Assembly (NCBI GenBank): GCA_016708825.1
Contig: JADJEZ010000024.1
Location: forward strand, 1-9,623
DNA: 9,623 nucleotides
From: Betaproteobacteria bacterium
Lineage (GTDB): Bacteria > Pseudomonadota > Gammaproteobacteria > Burkholderiales > Usitatibacteraceae
Direction of reading: 5' to 3'
Below are positions 1-7,167 of the stretch, piece by piece. The translations under genes and the position numbers were made by a program. How positions within the stretch are numbered: position 1 is the stretch's first letter; each line of letters starts with the position of its first letter. The notes beneath the pieces were generated by a model that was not told the DNA's origin, did not search any database, and was given only the letters and a program-made list of their open reading frames with translations.

Positions 1-238
1 AGGCGGCCCGCCAACCCTGTACTGACGCAGATGCTCGACAGCATCTACGAGAAGACTCAGGTGCTGATCCGCCGCATCATCATCCTGCCCGGCCGCGCCA
101 AGGTGGGCCTGGCAGGAACACCAAAGCCGTGCTGCAGGCCATGCGTCAGGCGACGAAGCGCCGATTACGCCTGCGCGCCGCAGCAACATGCGCAGCGCCA
201 AGGACCGCCTGGTCCGCTACCAGAAGTACGTGCTGTAA
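1..238 (+). pseudogene. GntR-family transcriptional regulator, C-terminal end of FCD domain (partial, frameshifted)
   Basis: This is the last part of a gene that enters from the left edge. Frame 1 reads NPVLTQMLDSIYEKTQVLIRRI, a helix pattern typical of the C-terminal ligand-binding FCD domain of FadR/VanR-type GntR regulators. Around 105-125 the reading moves out of frame. It then resumes as AVLQAMRQ, the EH-x-AVL-xAM-R helix of FCD domains, and finishes in frame 2 as MRSAKDRLVRYQKYVL with a TAA stop at 236-238. The DNA-binding winged-helix half lies outside the window. The gene ends 10 bases before the CoA-transferase and points the same way, so it is a candidate local regulator of the operon that senses an acid or acyl-CoA. 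At least two frame switches are needed to join the pieces. Family assignment rests on a short stretch. Confidence 0.6.
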
Positions 239-248
239 CACCCGCCAG

Positions 249-1538
249 ATGAGTGAAGCCTCGGCATCTCCACCCGGCGCATGCAGCGCCGAGGACCGCA
301 GCGGCCCTCTCGCCGGCATGCGCGTGCTCGAGATCGGGTCCACAGTGGCGGGCCCGTTCTGCGGCCGTCTGCTGGCAGACTTCGGCGCCGAGGTCATCAA
401 GGTCGAGCCCCCAGAAGGCGACCCGGTCCGGACGATGGGCAAGCGGTTCGAGGGTAAGTCGCTCCTGCGCGCCAGCACCTTCCGCAACAAGGAGCTCGTG
501 TCCATCGACCGCGCGTGCCCGAGGGCGGGCGCTGGCGGCCGAGCTCGCAGCCAAGAGCGATGCTGGTCGAGAACCTCCCGCCCCGGCGCCCTGGAGAAGC
601 GGGGACCGGTTACGCGGAACCGTCGGCGCGCAACCCAGGGTCTGGTGATGGTGCGCATCAGCGGTTTTCGCAGACAGGCTCCCTGGCCAGCCAGCGCGGG
701 CTGTACGTCATCGGCGAGGCGTCGAGCGGCTCGCGCCACCCGGAACGGCGACCCTGACCGCGCGCCGTCCCGGGTCGCGGTGTCCATGACCGACTACATC
801 ACGGGCCTGTACGCGGCGTTCGGCGCCAGCATGGCGCTGCTGGCGCGGCATCGCACGGGGCGCGGCCAGTGCATCGACGCCGCGCTCTATGAGTGCGCCT
901 TCAGCTTCATGGAACCCTGGATCCCCGCGCACCAGAAGCTGGGGCACGTGGCAATGCGCGCCGGCTCGCGCCTGCCCGAGAGCACGCCTAACAATCTCTA
1001 TCCCACGGGCGACGACAGCTACATCCACATCACGGCCATGGGCGATGCGGTGTTCCGGCGCCTGACCGTGGCGATGGTGCAGCCCGAACTGGCCGATGAC
1101 CCGCGATCTGGGATGCGGGATCCTGCCGCAGCACGGACGACGAACCCATGACGACCCATCACGGGCCACTGGACCTCGCGCGCGCCCGCTCGCGACGCTG
1201 GAGAGGCCGCCTGGCCGAGGCCGGTCGTGCCGGGCCACGCGGATGTTCACCATCGCCGACATCTTCGCCGACCCCCCACTACGCGGGCCCGGCGCGCCAT
1301 CGTGGAGGCGCCGGACGACGAACTCGGCGGGTCGCGATGGCGAACGTCGTGCCGCGCCGTCGGAAACGCCTGGCAACGCCGGCGCCACGCCCAGCGGACA
1401 CCGGTGGCCAGACACGCGGCCACGTCCGGCAGTCCGTGCGGGCCTGCCCGGGGGACGCGCGCATTGCCGAACTCGGGGCGTCTCGCCTGCGGTTCGTCCG
1501 CGGCTCCCACACCGCCACCCGACCTGGGCAAGGCATGA
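249..1538 (+). pseudogene. CaiB/BaiF family III CoA-transferase, multiply frameshifted
   Basis: Family III CoA-transferases move CoA from a donor thioester to a carboxylic acid through an aspartyl-CoA intermediate. From ATG 249 the protein opens with GPLAGMRVLEIGSTVAGPFC, then LLADFGAEVIKVEPPEGDP, the diagnostic N-terminus. From 753 to about 1110 a clean block includes MTDYITGLYAAFG and RHRTGRGQCIDAALYE; by alignment with formyl-CoA transferase the Asp at 792-794 is the likely catalytic residue. The C-terminal part survives in pieces: MFTIADIFADP at 1242, IVEAPDDELG, VAMANVVP, then DARIAEL near 1460. Between 512 and 755 at least seven frame switches occur, and several more lie between 1110 and 1538. 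Joined together, the parts give a length near the usual 400 residues. The end at TGA 1536-1538 is the likely stop because it makes an ATGA overlap with the next gene. As it stands no full protein can be made; sequence error is a strong alternative to true decay. Confidence 0.82.
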
Positions 1539-2855
1539 CGACACCTGCTCGATTCGACCCCATCCGCCGCGTGGGCGAGCGGCTCGAGCGGGAGTTCCAG
1601 CGGCGCGAGGCACGCGGCGCTGGCATGGGGCCCGGACAAGCCGGCGCGCCGAAGGCGGCGGGCGTGCTGAACGCGCGCGAGCGGATCGACCGGCCTGTGC
1701 GACCCCGGCAGCTTCATCGAATCCGGCCCTTCGGCACTTCTCGCGAACCCCGCCGACCGCGACAAGACGCCGGCGACGGGAAGATCGCCGGCTACGGCCG
1801 CATCCGGTCGCGCGAGACCGCCGCCGTCGCCAACGACTTCACAGTGATGGGCGCATCGAGCGGCGCAGCACGAACGGGCGCAAGATCGCGCACATGGCGC
1901 GTGGCGGCGCGGCCTGCCGCTGGTGTTCCTCGGCGAGTCGTCCGGCGCGCGCATGCCCGACCACATGGGCTCGCGCGGCATGGGGTCGCTGCTGGGCAAC
2001 GACGGCGCGCAGTACCAGCGCCTGCGCGAGACGCCCTGGGCGTCGGCCACGCTCGGGCCCTCCTACGGCTCGGCCTCGTGGTACGCGGTGCTCTCAGACT
2101 TCAGCGTCATGCGCAAGGGTGCGGTGCTCGCTGTGTCGAGCGCGCTGCTCGCCTCGCTCGCGATCAGGGAAGAGGTCGATCCCGAGGAGTTGGGAGGCTG
2201 GCGGCTGCACGCCGAGGTGACCGGCTTCGCCGACCTGGTCGTCGACAGTGACGAGGAGGCGATCGACGCCGTCAAGCGCTTCCTCGGCTACCTGCCGAGC
2301 CACCACAACGAAGCGCCGCCCGTGCGTCCCGTGCCGGCCGGATCCGGCGCCGCCATGGGCACCATCCTGGACATCCTGCCGGCCAGCCGCACGCAGGTCT
2401 ACGACGTGCGCAAGGTCGTGCGCGCCGTGGTGGACGGCGACAGCTTCTTCGAGCTCAAGGCGCGCTTCGGAAAGGTCGCGGTGACCGGGCTCGCGCGAAA
2501 GCTCTCGGTGATCCTGCGCAAGAGCTACGGGCAGGCCTACCTCAACATGGGCGGCGGCAGGAACTCCGACGAGGTCGCCGCCTGGCCCACCGCCGAGGTG
2601 AGCTTCATGGACGCCGGCTTCGCTGCGAAGATCGTTCACGGGCTCGATCCCGGGCAGCCCGGCTACGACGACGCGCTCGAGGCGATGAAGCGCGACAGCG
2701 AGGCCTGGGACTTCGCCTCCATCTACGCCGCCCAATCGGTGATCCGGCCCGAGCAGACGCGCGACTACCTCATCCGCATGCTGGACGTGCACCGGTTGCG
2801 GCTCACCCACGGTGTCGGCCAGCACCTGTTGCGCGCCTGGCCGACGAGCTACTGA
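1535..2855 (+). pseudogene. Acyl-CoA carboxylase carboxyltransferase subunit (CT1), 5' frameshifts and internal in-frame deletion
   Basis: This subunit transfers the carboxyl group from carboxybiotin to an acyl-CoA. The start at ATG 1535 (MTTPARFDPIRRVGERLE) overlaps the previous stop. Up to about 1910 the pieces lie in different frames: ARERIDR, CDPGSFIESG, DGKIAGYGRI, NDFTVMGASSGA, TNGRKIAHM. From about 1908 to 2855 the frame is open, with FLGESSGARMPDHMGSRGMG and YDVRKVVRAVVDGDSFFEL, then KLSVILRKSYGQAYLNMGGG and DEVAAWPTAEVSFMDAGFA. Between FGKVAVTGLAR and KLSVILRKSYG about 79 residues normally present in this family are missing, as a comparison with CT2 in this window shows. They include the GGAI and VDxPGF segments of the C-terminal crotonase-like half. 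Adding them back gives about 519 residues, the normal size. The gene ends 2 bases before the biotin carboxylase. As written, CT1 would be inactive. Confidence 0.87.
2498..2499 (+). other. Junction of an in-frame deletion of about 79 codons in CT1
   Basis: The codon CGA (2496-2498, end of VTGLAR) is followed directly by AAG (2499-2501, start of KLSVILRKSYG). In the paralogue CT2 the matching points, SLAR and VVIRKCYG, are separated by about 80 residues that carry the second acyl-CoA/biotin oxyanion-hole region. The frame is kept across the junction. I see no clear direct repeat at the junction. A real deletion and an assembly collapse both remain possible. Confidence 0.7.
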
Positions 2856-2857
2856 CG

Positions 2858-4227
2858 GTGCCGGCGTTCAGCAAGGTCCTGGTCGCGAACCGGGGGGCAG
2901 TGGCCTCCCGGGTGCTTCGCGCGCTCGGCTCGCTGGGCGTTCCTTCGGTGGCCGTGTATTCCGACGCCGACCGCGGCGCGCCCTGGCTGGCGCAGGCGGG
3001 CGAAGCCGTGTACCTCGGCGGCTCGCCCCCGCGGGAAAGCTACCTGAACGAGGGCGCGCTGCTCGACGTGGCGCGCCGGACGGGGGCGGACGCCCTGCAC
3101 CCGGGCTACGGGTTCCTTTCCGAGAACGCGGGCTTCGCCGAAGCGGTCGAGAAGGCCGGACTGCGCTTCATCGGGCCCGCGCCGCGCTGGATCGCCGCCA
3201 TGGGCCACAAGACCCGGGCGCGCGCCTTCGCCGCCGAACAGGGTCTTCCGGTGGGGCGCGGCTCCGGCGTGCTCGCGCCGGATCGGGACGCGATCCTGCG
3301 CGCCGCCGAGGAGATCGGCTACCCCGTCCTGGTGAAGCCCGCCGCGGGCGGCGGCGGTATCGGCATGCTGCCCGCGCGCGACGCCGGCCAGCTTCTCGCC
3401 GCCGTCGAGCGCGCCGCCTCCATGGCCGAGCGCGGCTTCGCCAGCCGCGAGGTCTACCTCGAGCGCCTCGTCGAGCGGCCGCGGCACGTGGAGATCCAGC
3501 TCCTCGGCGACCGCCACGGGCGCGTCGCCCACGTCCTGGAGCGCGACTGTTCGGTGCAGCGCCGTCACCAGAAGATCATCGAGGAGGCTACGGCCCCCGG
3601 CATCGACCGGACCATCCTCGAGCCTCTGATGGCGCGCATCGCGGACACGTTCGGCCGGCTGGGCTACGACAACCTCGGCACGGTGGAAATGCTCCTCGCG
3701 CCGGACGGCGAGTTCCGATTCCTGGAAATGAACACGCGCCTGCAGGTCGAGCACGGCGTGACCGAGCAGGTGACGGGCATCGATCTCGTCGCGGCCCAGG
3801 TGCGCTCCGCCGCCGGCGACCGGCTGGATGAGTTGCTGCCCCGGCCTCCGGCGGCGAATGGCCATGCGATCCAGGCGCGCGTCTACGCGGAGGACCCCAG
3901 GCGCTTCCTGCCCTCCCCGGGCTCCTGCGCGAGTTCGTGCCCCCCGCCGGCCGCGACATCCGTGTCGATACCGGCTACGCGGCCGGCCGCGAGGTCACGC
4001 CGCACTATGATCCGCTGCTCGCCAAGGTAATCGCCCGCGGAGAGACGCGCGCGGAGGCGCTGGAGCGGCTCGTCACCGCGCTCGGGGCGTTCCGCATCGA
4101 GGGCGTGAAGCACAACATCCCCGCGCTCGTCGCGATCCTGCAATCCGGCGAGTTCCGCGCCGGCGAGGTGCACACCGGGCTCGCGATGGAAGTCGTCGGG
4201 CGTGTGCCGTCGCCGGCAGTCCACTGA
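2858..4227 (+). CDS. Biotin carboxylase subunit of acyl-CoA carboxylase (one frameshift)
   Basis: This ATP-grasp enzyme carboxylates biotin on the carrier protein using ATP and bicarbonate. The start is GTG 2858, two bases after the CT1 stop, giving MPAFSKVLVANRGAVASRVLRA, the usual N-terminus. Further motifs are LHPGYGFLSENAGFA (about 86-100), the glycine loop KPAAGGGGIGM from K160, RDCSVQRRHQKIIEEA from R229, and FLEMNTRLQVEH with E290, N292 and R294, which match the metal and catalytic residues of E. coli AccC. At about 3915-3921, in CCCTCCCCGGGC, one base appears to be missing. Frame 2 runs into nonsense, while frame 1 continues as LLREFVPPAGRDIRVDTG and HYDPLLAKVIA to TGA 4225-4227. Restoring one base gives about 455 residues, the normal biotin carboxylase length without a fused biotinyl domain. 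The GIGM loop and HGVTE (usually HPVTE) suggest a distinct subfamily. Confidence 0.92.
3915..3921 (+). other. Single-base frameshift in the biotin carboxylase gene
   Basis: The frame-2 reading FLPSPG is normal up to this C4/G3 run. The family sequence then continues in frame 1 as LLREFVPP. Adding one G or C here restores the protein. Loss of a base in a homopolymer is a typical sequencing error, so I treat the gene as probably intact in the organism. Confidence 0.75.
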
Positions 4228-4232
4228 AGGAG
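4226..4232 (+). promoter_or_regulatory. Ribosome binding site for the biotin carrier protein
   Basis: GAAGGAG lies right at the end of the biotin carboxylase stop. It leaves 6 bases to TTG 4239 and 12 to ATG 4245, so spacing favours the TTG start. Confidence 0.55.
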
Positions 4233-4238
4233 CGTTCC

Positions 4239-4460
4239 TTGGCAATGATCGAAGTGACATCCGTGGTGACCGGCTCGGTGTGGAAGATCGAAGCAAGCAT
4301 CGGCCAGCGCCTCGAGCCGGGCGAGTCGATCATGATCCTCGAATCGATGAAGATGGAGATCCCGGTGATAGTCGAGGATGGAGGGACGCTTCGCGAGCTG
4401 CGCGTGGCCGAGGGTGTCGCGGTGACGGAGGGCCAGGTCGTGGCGGTGATCGAGGAATGA
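4239..4460 (+). CDS. Stand-alone biotin carboxyl carrier protein (biotinyl/lipoyl domain, 73 aa)
   Basis: This small carrier holds the biotin that shuttles between the biotin carboxylase and carboxyltransferase. The protein is a single biotinyl domain: GSVWKIEASIGQRLEPGES, then ILESMKMEIPV with the biotinylated Lys at position 38, then GTLRELRVAEGVAVTEG. It lacks the N-terminal Ala/Pro-rich region found in the fatty-acid AccB. Size and motif resemble, from memory, the small YngHB-type biotin attachment protein of Bacillus subtilis, which also sits in an acyl-CoA carboxylase cluster. The TTG start (MAMIEV) is preferred for its spacing to the Shine-Dalgarno sequence; ATG 4245 would remove only two residues. 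The stop overlaps the CT2 start in ATGA, suggesting translational coupling and matched amounts. Confidence 0.93.
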   Translation: MAMIEVTSVVTGSVWKIEASIGQRLEPGESIMILESMKMEIPVIVEDGGTLRELRVAEGVAVTEGQVVAVIEE

Positions 4461-6067
4461 GCAGCGTGGACCCAGCGAACGACCCTTCTGCCGCCCCCGA
4501 GCCGAGCGGCTGGCAGCCGGAGCTCGAGGAGCTTCGCTTGCGCCACGAGCAGTCGGTCGCGCTGGGCGGGGCCGAGGCGGTGGCGCGCCACCACGCCCAG
4601 GGCCGGCTCACGATCCGGGAGCGCATCGGTGGCCTGGTCGACGAAGGCTCCTTCCAGGAGGTGGGCAGGCTCACCGAGCAGGGCCGCTACGAGCACGGCA
4701 AGCTCTCCGGCGTGACTCCCGCGCCCTACGTGATGGGCCTCGCGGCGGTGGCCGGGCGGCCCGTCGCCGTGGGAGGCGAGGACTTCACCATCCGCGGCGG
4801 AACGAGCTGGAGCGGCGATCGCAAGAAGGGCGGCCAGGGCGGCTTCGTCGAGGACCTCGCCCACCAGTACCGCATCCCGCTGGTGAACCTCATCGACGGG
4901 GCCGGCGGCAGCGTGACCTCCATCCAGAAGCGCGGGCATTCCGTCTTCCCCGGCGTGCACGGCTTCGAGCAGTCGGTGCGGCTGATGGGAGAAGTCCCCG
5001 TCGTCTGCGCCGTCCTGGGCACAGCCGCGGGCGGGCCGGCCGGACGCGCGATCCTCTCCCACTGGTCGGTGATGGTGAAGGGCACGAGCCAGGTGTTCGC
5101 CGCGGGCCCCCCCGTGGTCGAGCGCTCGCTGGGCCAGAAGATCACCAAGGAAGAACTCGGCGGCGCGGCGATCGCCGTCGACCTCGCAGGCACCATCGAC
5201 CAGGTCGTGGACACCGAGCAGGAGTGCTTCGCCCTCATCCGCCGCTACCTGGGCTACATGCCGCAGAACGTCTGGGAGCTTCCTCCCATGGAGCGAAACG
5301 GGGATCCCGTGGACCGCTGCGAGGACGGGCTGCGCGACATCGTTCCGCGCAACCGCCGCCGGCCCTACGACATGCGCAGGATCGTGCGCTGGATCGCGGA
5401 CCGCGACTCGGTGATGGAGCTGCAGCCCGGCTTCGGCAAGGCGGTCATCACGAGCCTCGCCCGGATGAACGGGCGCGTGGTGGGCATCGTGGCCAACAAT
5501 CCGATGGTCTATGGCGGCGCCATCGACGTGAAGGGCGCGCGCAAGCAGACCCACTTCGTGGAGCTGTGCGACTGCTTCCACATCCCGATCATCTTCCTCG
5601 TCGACGTGCCGGGCTTCATGGTCGGGCGCGACGCGGAGGCCGCCGCCACCCTGCGAGAAGGCATGCGCAGCGTCTACGTGAGCCTGCAGGCCACCGTCCC
5701 CATGTACACCGTCGTGATCCGCAAGTGCTACGGTATGGCCGGGATGGGCGCGACCGACAAGAACGGACTCGACCTGAAGATCGCGTGGCCGTCGGCGGAA
5801 TGGGGCTCGCTGCCGATCGAGGGGGGGGTGGCGGCCGCCTTCCGCAAGGAGATCGCTGCCGCGCCCGACCCCAAGGCCCGCGAGGCCGAGATCGAGGCGA
5901 AGCTTCGCGCGAGCGCCTCGCCCTTCGCCACGGCGGAGGCCTTCGGCGTGGAGGAGATCATCGATCCGCGCGAGACCCGACCCTACCTCTGCCGGTTCAT
6001 CGACGCCGCGCAGTCGCGCCTCGCCACGACCGTGGGGCCGAAACCGAAGTACGGAGTCCGACCCTGA
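4457..6067 (+). CDS. Acyl-CoA carboxylase carboxyltransferase subunit (CT2), intact
   Basis: This 536-residue protein is a full-length, unbroken beta-type carboxyltransferase with both crotonase-like halves. The N-terminal half holds ARERIG-like RLTIRERIGGLVDEGSF (about 54-70), GGEDFTIRGGTSWSGDRKKG and GTAAGGPAG (about 188-196). The C-terminal half holds FGKAVITSLARMNGRVVGI, NNPMVYGGAID with GGAI at about 353-356, FLVDVPGFMVG and VVIRKCYGMAGMGA. It ends AFGVEEIIDPRETRPYLCRF, the usual C-terminal signature of propionyl-, acetyl- and methylcrotonyl-type subunits. ATG 4457 is chosen because it overlaps the carrier stop and puts the N-terminus in family register; the same frame is open upstream but overlaps other genes. 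CT2 is clearly different from CT1, so this cluster has two non-identical carboxyltransferases. With CT1 damaged, CT2 is the only one that could work as written. The acyl-CoA substrate is not deducible here. Confidence 0.94.
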   Translation: MSSVDPANDPSAAPEPSGWQPELEELRLRHEQSVALGGAEAVARHHAQGRLTIRERIGGLVDEGSFQEVGRLTEQGRYEHGKLSGVTPAPYVMGLAAVAGRPVAVGGEDFTIRGGTSWSGDRKKGGQGGFVEDLAHQYRIPLVNLIDGAGGSVTSIQKRGHSVFPGVHGFEQSVRLMGEVPVVCAVLGTAAGGPAGRAILSHWSVMVKGTSQVFAAGPPVVERSLGQKITKEELGGAAIAVDLAGTIDQVVDTEQECFALIRRYLGYMPQNVWELPPMERNGDPVDRCEDGLRDIVPRNRRRPYDMRRIVRWIADRDSVMELQPGFGKAVITSLARMNGRVVGIVANNPMVYGGAIDVKGARKQTHFVELCDCFHIPIIFLVDVPGFMVGRDAEAAATLREGMRSVYVSLQATVPMYTVVIRKCYGMAGMGATDKNGLDLKIAWPSAEWGSLPIEGGVAAAFRKEIAAAPDPKAREAEIEAKLRASASPFATAEAFGVEEIIDPRETRPYLCRFIDAAQSRLATTVGPKPKYGVRP

Positions 6068-6116
6068 AGCAGTAGCAGTAGCCGCACCCGCAGTCCACTA
6101 CAAAAGGAGGAGAGAC
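6068..6116 (+). other. Intergenic gap between carboxylase and transporter genes
   Basis: This 49-base gap is the longest fully sequenced gap in the window. It begins with a short tandem repeat, AGCAGT twice plus AGC (6068-6082), and ends with a strong Shine-Dalgarno sequence. I see no convincing hairpin terminator or clear -35/-10 pair, so read-through from CT2 into the transporter genes is likely. A weak internal promoter cannot be excluded. Confidence 0.4.
6104..6110 (+). promoter_or_regulatory. Strong ribosome binding site for the binding protein
   Basis: AAGGAGG stands 6 bases before ATG 6117. It is the best Shine-Dalgarno match in the window, in keeping with the high expression usually needed for a periplasmic binding protein. 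Confidence 0.8.
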
Positions 6117-7127
6117 ATGAAGACCTGGAGACAACTCAAGCTCGCGCTGGCCGCGGCGCTGGGGCTCGCCGCGAGCGGCCTCGCAAGTGCAGAAGTCGAG
6201 GAACTGAAGATGATGTCGCAGTACGGCATCGGCTACATGCAGCTGACCGTGATGAAGCACGACAAGCTGGTCGAGAAGCACCTGGCCAAGCAGGGGCTCC
6301 CGGGCACGACGGTCACCTGGGCCAAGCTCGGTGCGGGCGCGGCGGCCAACGACGCCCTACTCGCGGGCGGCCTGCACTTCGCCGCCGGCGGGACCGGGCC
6401 GGCCCTGATCCTGTGGGACCGGACCCGGACCAACGTGGGCGTCCACGGCGTGGCCGCACTTTCGTCCATGCCCAACCTGCTGATCACCCGCAACCCGAAG
6501 ATCAAGTCGCTGCGCGACTTCTCGGAAAACGACCGCATTTCCATGGCGGGCGCGGGCTCCTCGGTGCAGACGACCTACCTGCAGATCGCCACGGCCAAGG
6601 AGTTCGGCATCGAGAACTACAAGAAGCTCTCGCCGCTCATGGTGTCGCTTCCGCACCCGGAGGGCCTGCGCGCGCTCCTGTCGGGCTCCGGCGAGGTCAC
6701 CTCGCAGTTCACCTCGCCGCCCTTCCAGAACACCGCGCTCGAGAACCCCGGGATCCACACCGTCCTCAATTCCTACAACATCATGGGCGGGCCGAACACC
6801 TTCCTGATGGTCTGGGCCACCAAGAAATTCCGCGACGGCAATCCCAAGTCTTACCGTGCGGTGATCGACGCCCTCAGGGAAGCCACCGATTCGATCAACG
6901 CCGACAAGCGCCGGGCCGCCGAGATCTACGTGAAGGAAGGCGGCGGCAAGGAGTCGGTCGACAAGCTGCTCGCGATCATGAGCGATCCGCAGATCCGCTA
7001 CCGCCTGGCGCCGGAGAGGATCGTGCCCTTCCAGCAGTTCATGCACCAGGTCGGCACCCTCAAGAACCGCGCGGAGTCCTGGAAGGAGCTCTTCTTTCCG
7101 GACATCCACGACCTCGAGGGCAGCTGA
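6117..7127 (+). CDS. ABC transporter periplasmic substrate-binding protein, NitT/TauT (NMT1/THI5-like) family
   Basis: This 336-residue protein would catch the substrate in the periplasm and hand it to the permease. Residues 1-25 form a classic signal peptide: basic MKTWRQLK, a hydrophobic Ala/Leu core, then ASA before Glu26, with no lipobox Cys. The mature part shows the pattern of SsuA/TauA-like proteins: MMSQYGIGYMQLTVMKHD, then a segment with WAKLGAGAAANDALLAGGLHFA. Further on it has NLLITRNPKIKSLRDF, AGAGSSVQTTYLQIATAKEFG and LRALLSGSGEVTSQFTSPPF. The family carries nitrate, sulfonates, taurine, pyrimidine precursors and aromatic acids such as phthalate. Being beside CoA-transferase and carboxylase genes favours an organic acid here, but this is inference. 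The frame is unbroken. The next gene starts 40 bases on. Confidence 0.9.
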   Translation: MKTWRQLKLALAAALGLAASGLASAEVEELKMMSQYGIGYMQLTVMKHDKLVEKHLAKQGLPGTTVTWAKLGAGAAANDALLAGGLHFAAGGTGPALILWDRTRTNVGVHGVAALSSMPNLLITRNPKIKSLRDFSENDRISMAGAGSSVQTTYLQIATAKEFGIENYKKLSPLMVSLPHPEGLRALLSGSGEVTSQFTSPPFQNTALENPGIHTVLNSYNIMGGPNTFLMVWATKKFRDGNPKSYRAVIDALREATDSINADKRRAAEIYVKEGGGKESVDKLLAIMSDPQIRYRLAPERIVPFQQFMHQVGTLKNRAESWKELFFPDIHDLEGS

Positions 7128-7153
7128 GGTACCGCAGCATGCCTTGGGACGCC

Positions 7154-7164
7154 AGGGAAGGAAG
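7154..7164 (+). promoter_or_regulatory. Ribosome binding site for the ABC ATPase
   Basis: AGGGAAGGAAG precedes ATG 7168 and decides for this start over the in-frame TTG at 7144, which has no such site close before it. Confidence 0.55.
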
Positions 7165-7167
7165 CCG

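Noticed and set aside
100..1920. Mobile element insertion as the cause of the disrupted region
   Set aside because: No transposase pieces, inverted repeats or target duplications are visible; the changes are small indels, not insertions.
1096..2251. Overlapping open frames of 374 and 367 codons presented as possible new proteins
   Set aside because: Each contains only short family-like pieces of the CoA-transferase and CT1 separated by Arg-rich nonsense, so they are composites of frameshifted genes.
2812..3831. Plus-strand Arg-rich open frame of 339 codons overlapping the biotin carboxylase
   Set aside because: It is out of frame with a strongly supported biotin carboxylase and has the Arg/Gly/Ala-rich make-up of an off-frame reading.
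2094..3865. Long minus-strand open frames (2094-2825 and 2849-3865)
   Set aside because: Both are antisense shadows of CT1 and the biotin carboxylase; they hold no recognisable domain and have no plausible start signals.
4202..4456. N-terminal extension of CT2 by 85 residues
   Set aside because: It would overlap the biotin carboxylase end and the whole carrier gene, has no family similarity, and ATG 4457 fits the ATGA overlap.
4073..5581. A 502-codon open frame on the minus strand
   Set aside because: It lies opposite the biotin carboxylase end, carrier and CT2, which have clear family motifs. Its His/Ala/Val/Asp-rich sequence is the usual mirror of GC-rich coding DNA.
5820..5828. Possible frameshift at the G8 run in CT2
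   Set aside because: The frame reads IEGGVAAAF through the run and continues with family-like sequence to the end, so the run length is right.
6068..6116. Terminator or riboswitch before the binding-protein gene
   Set aside because: The gap is too short for a riboswitch and shows no stable hairpin followed by Ts.
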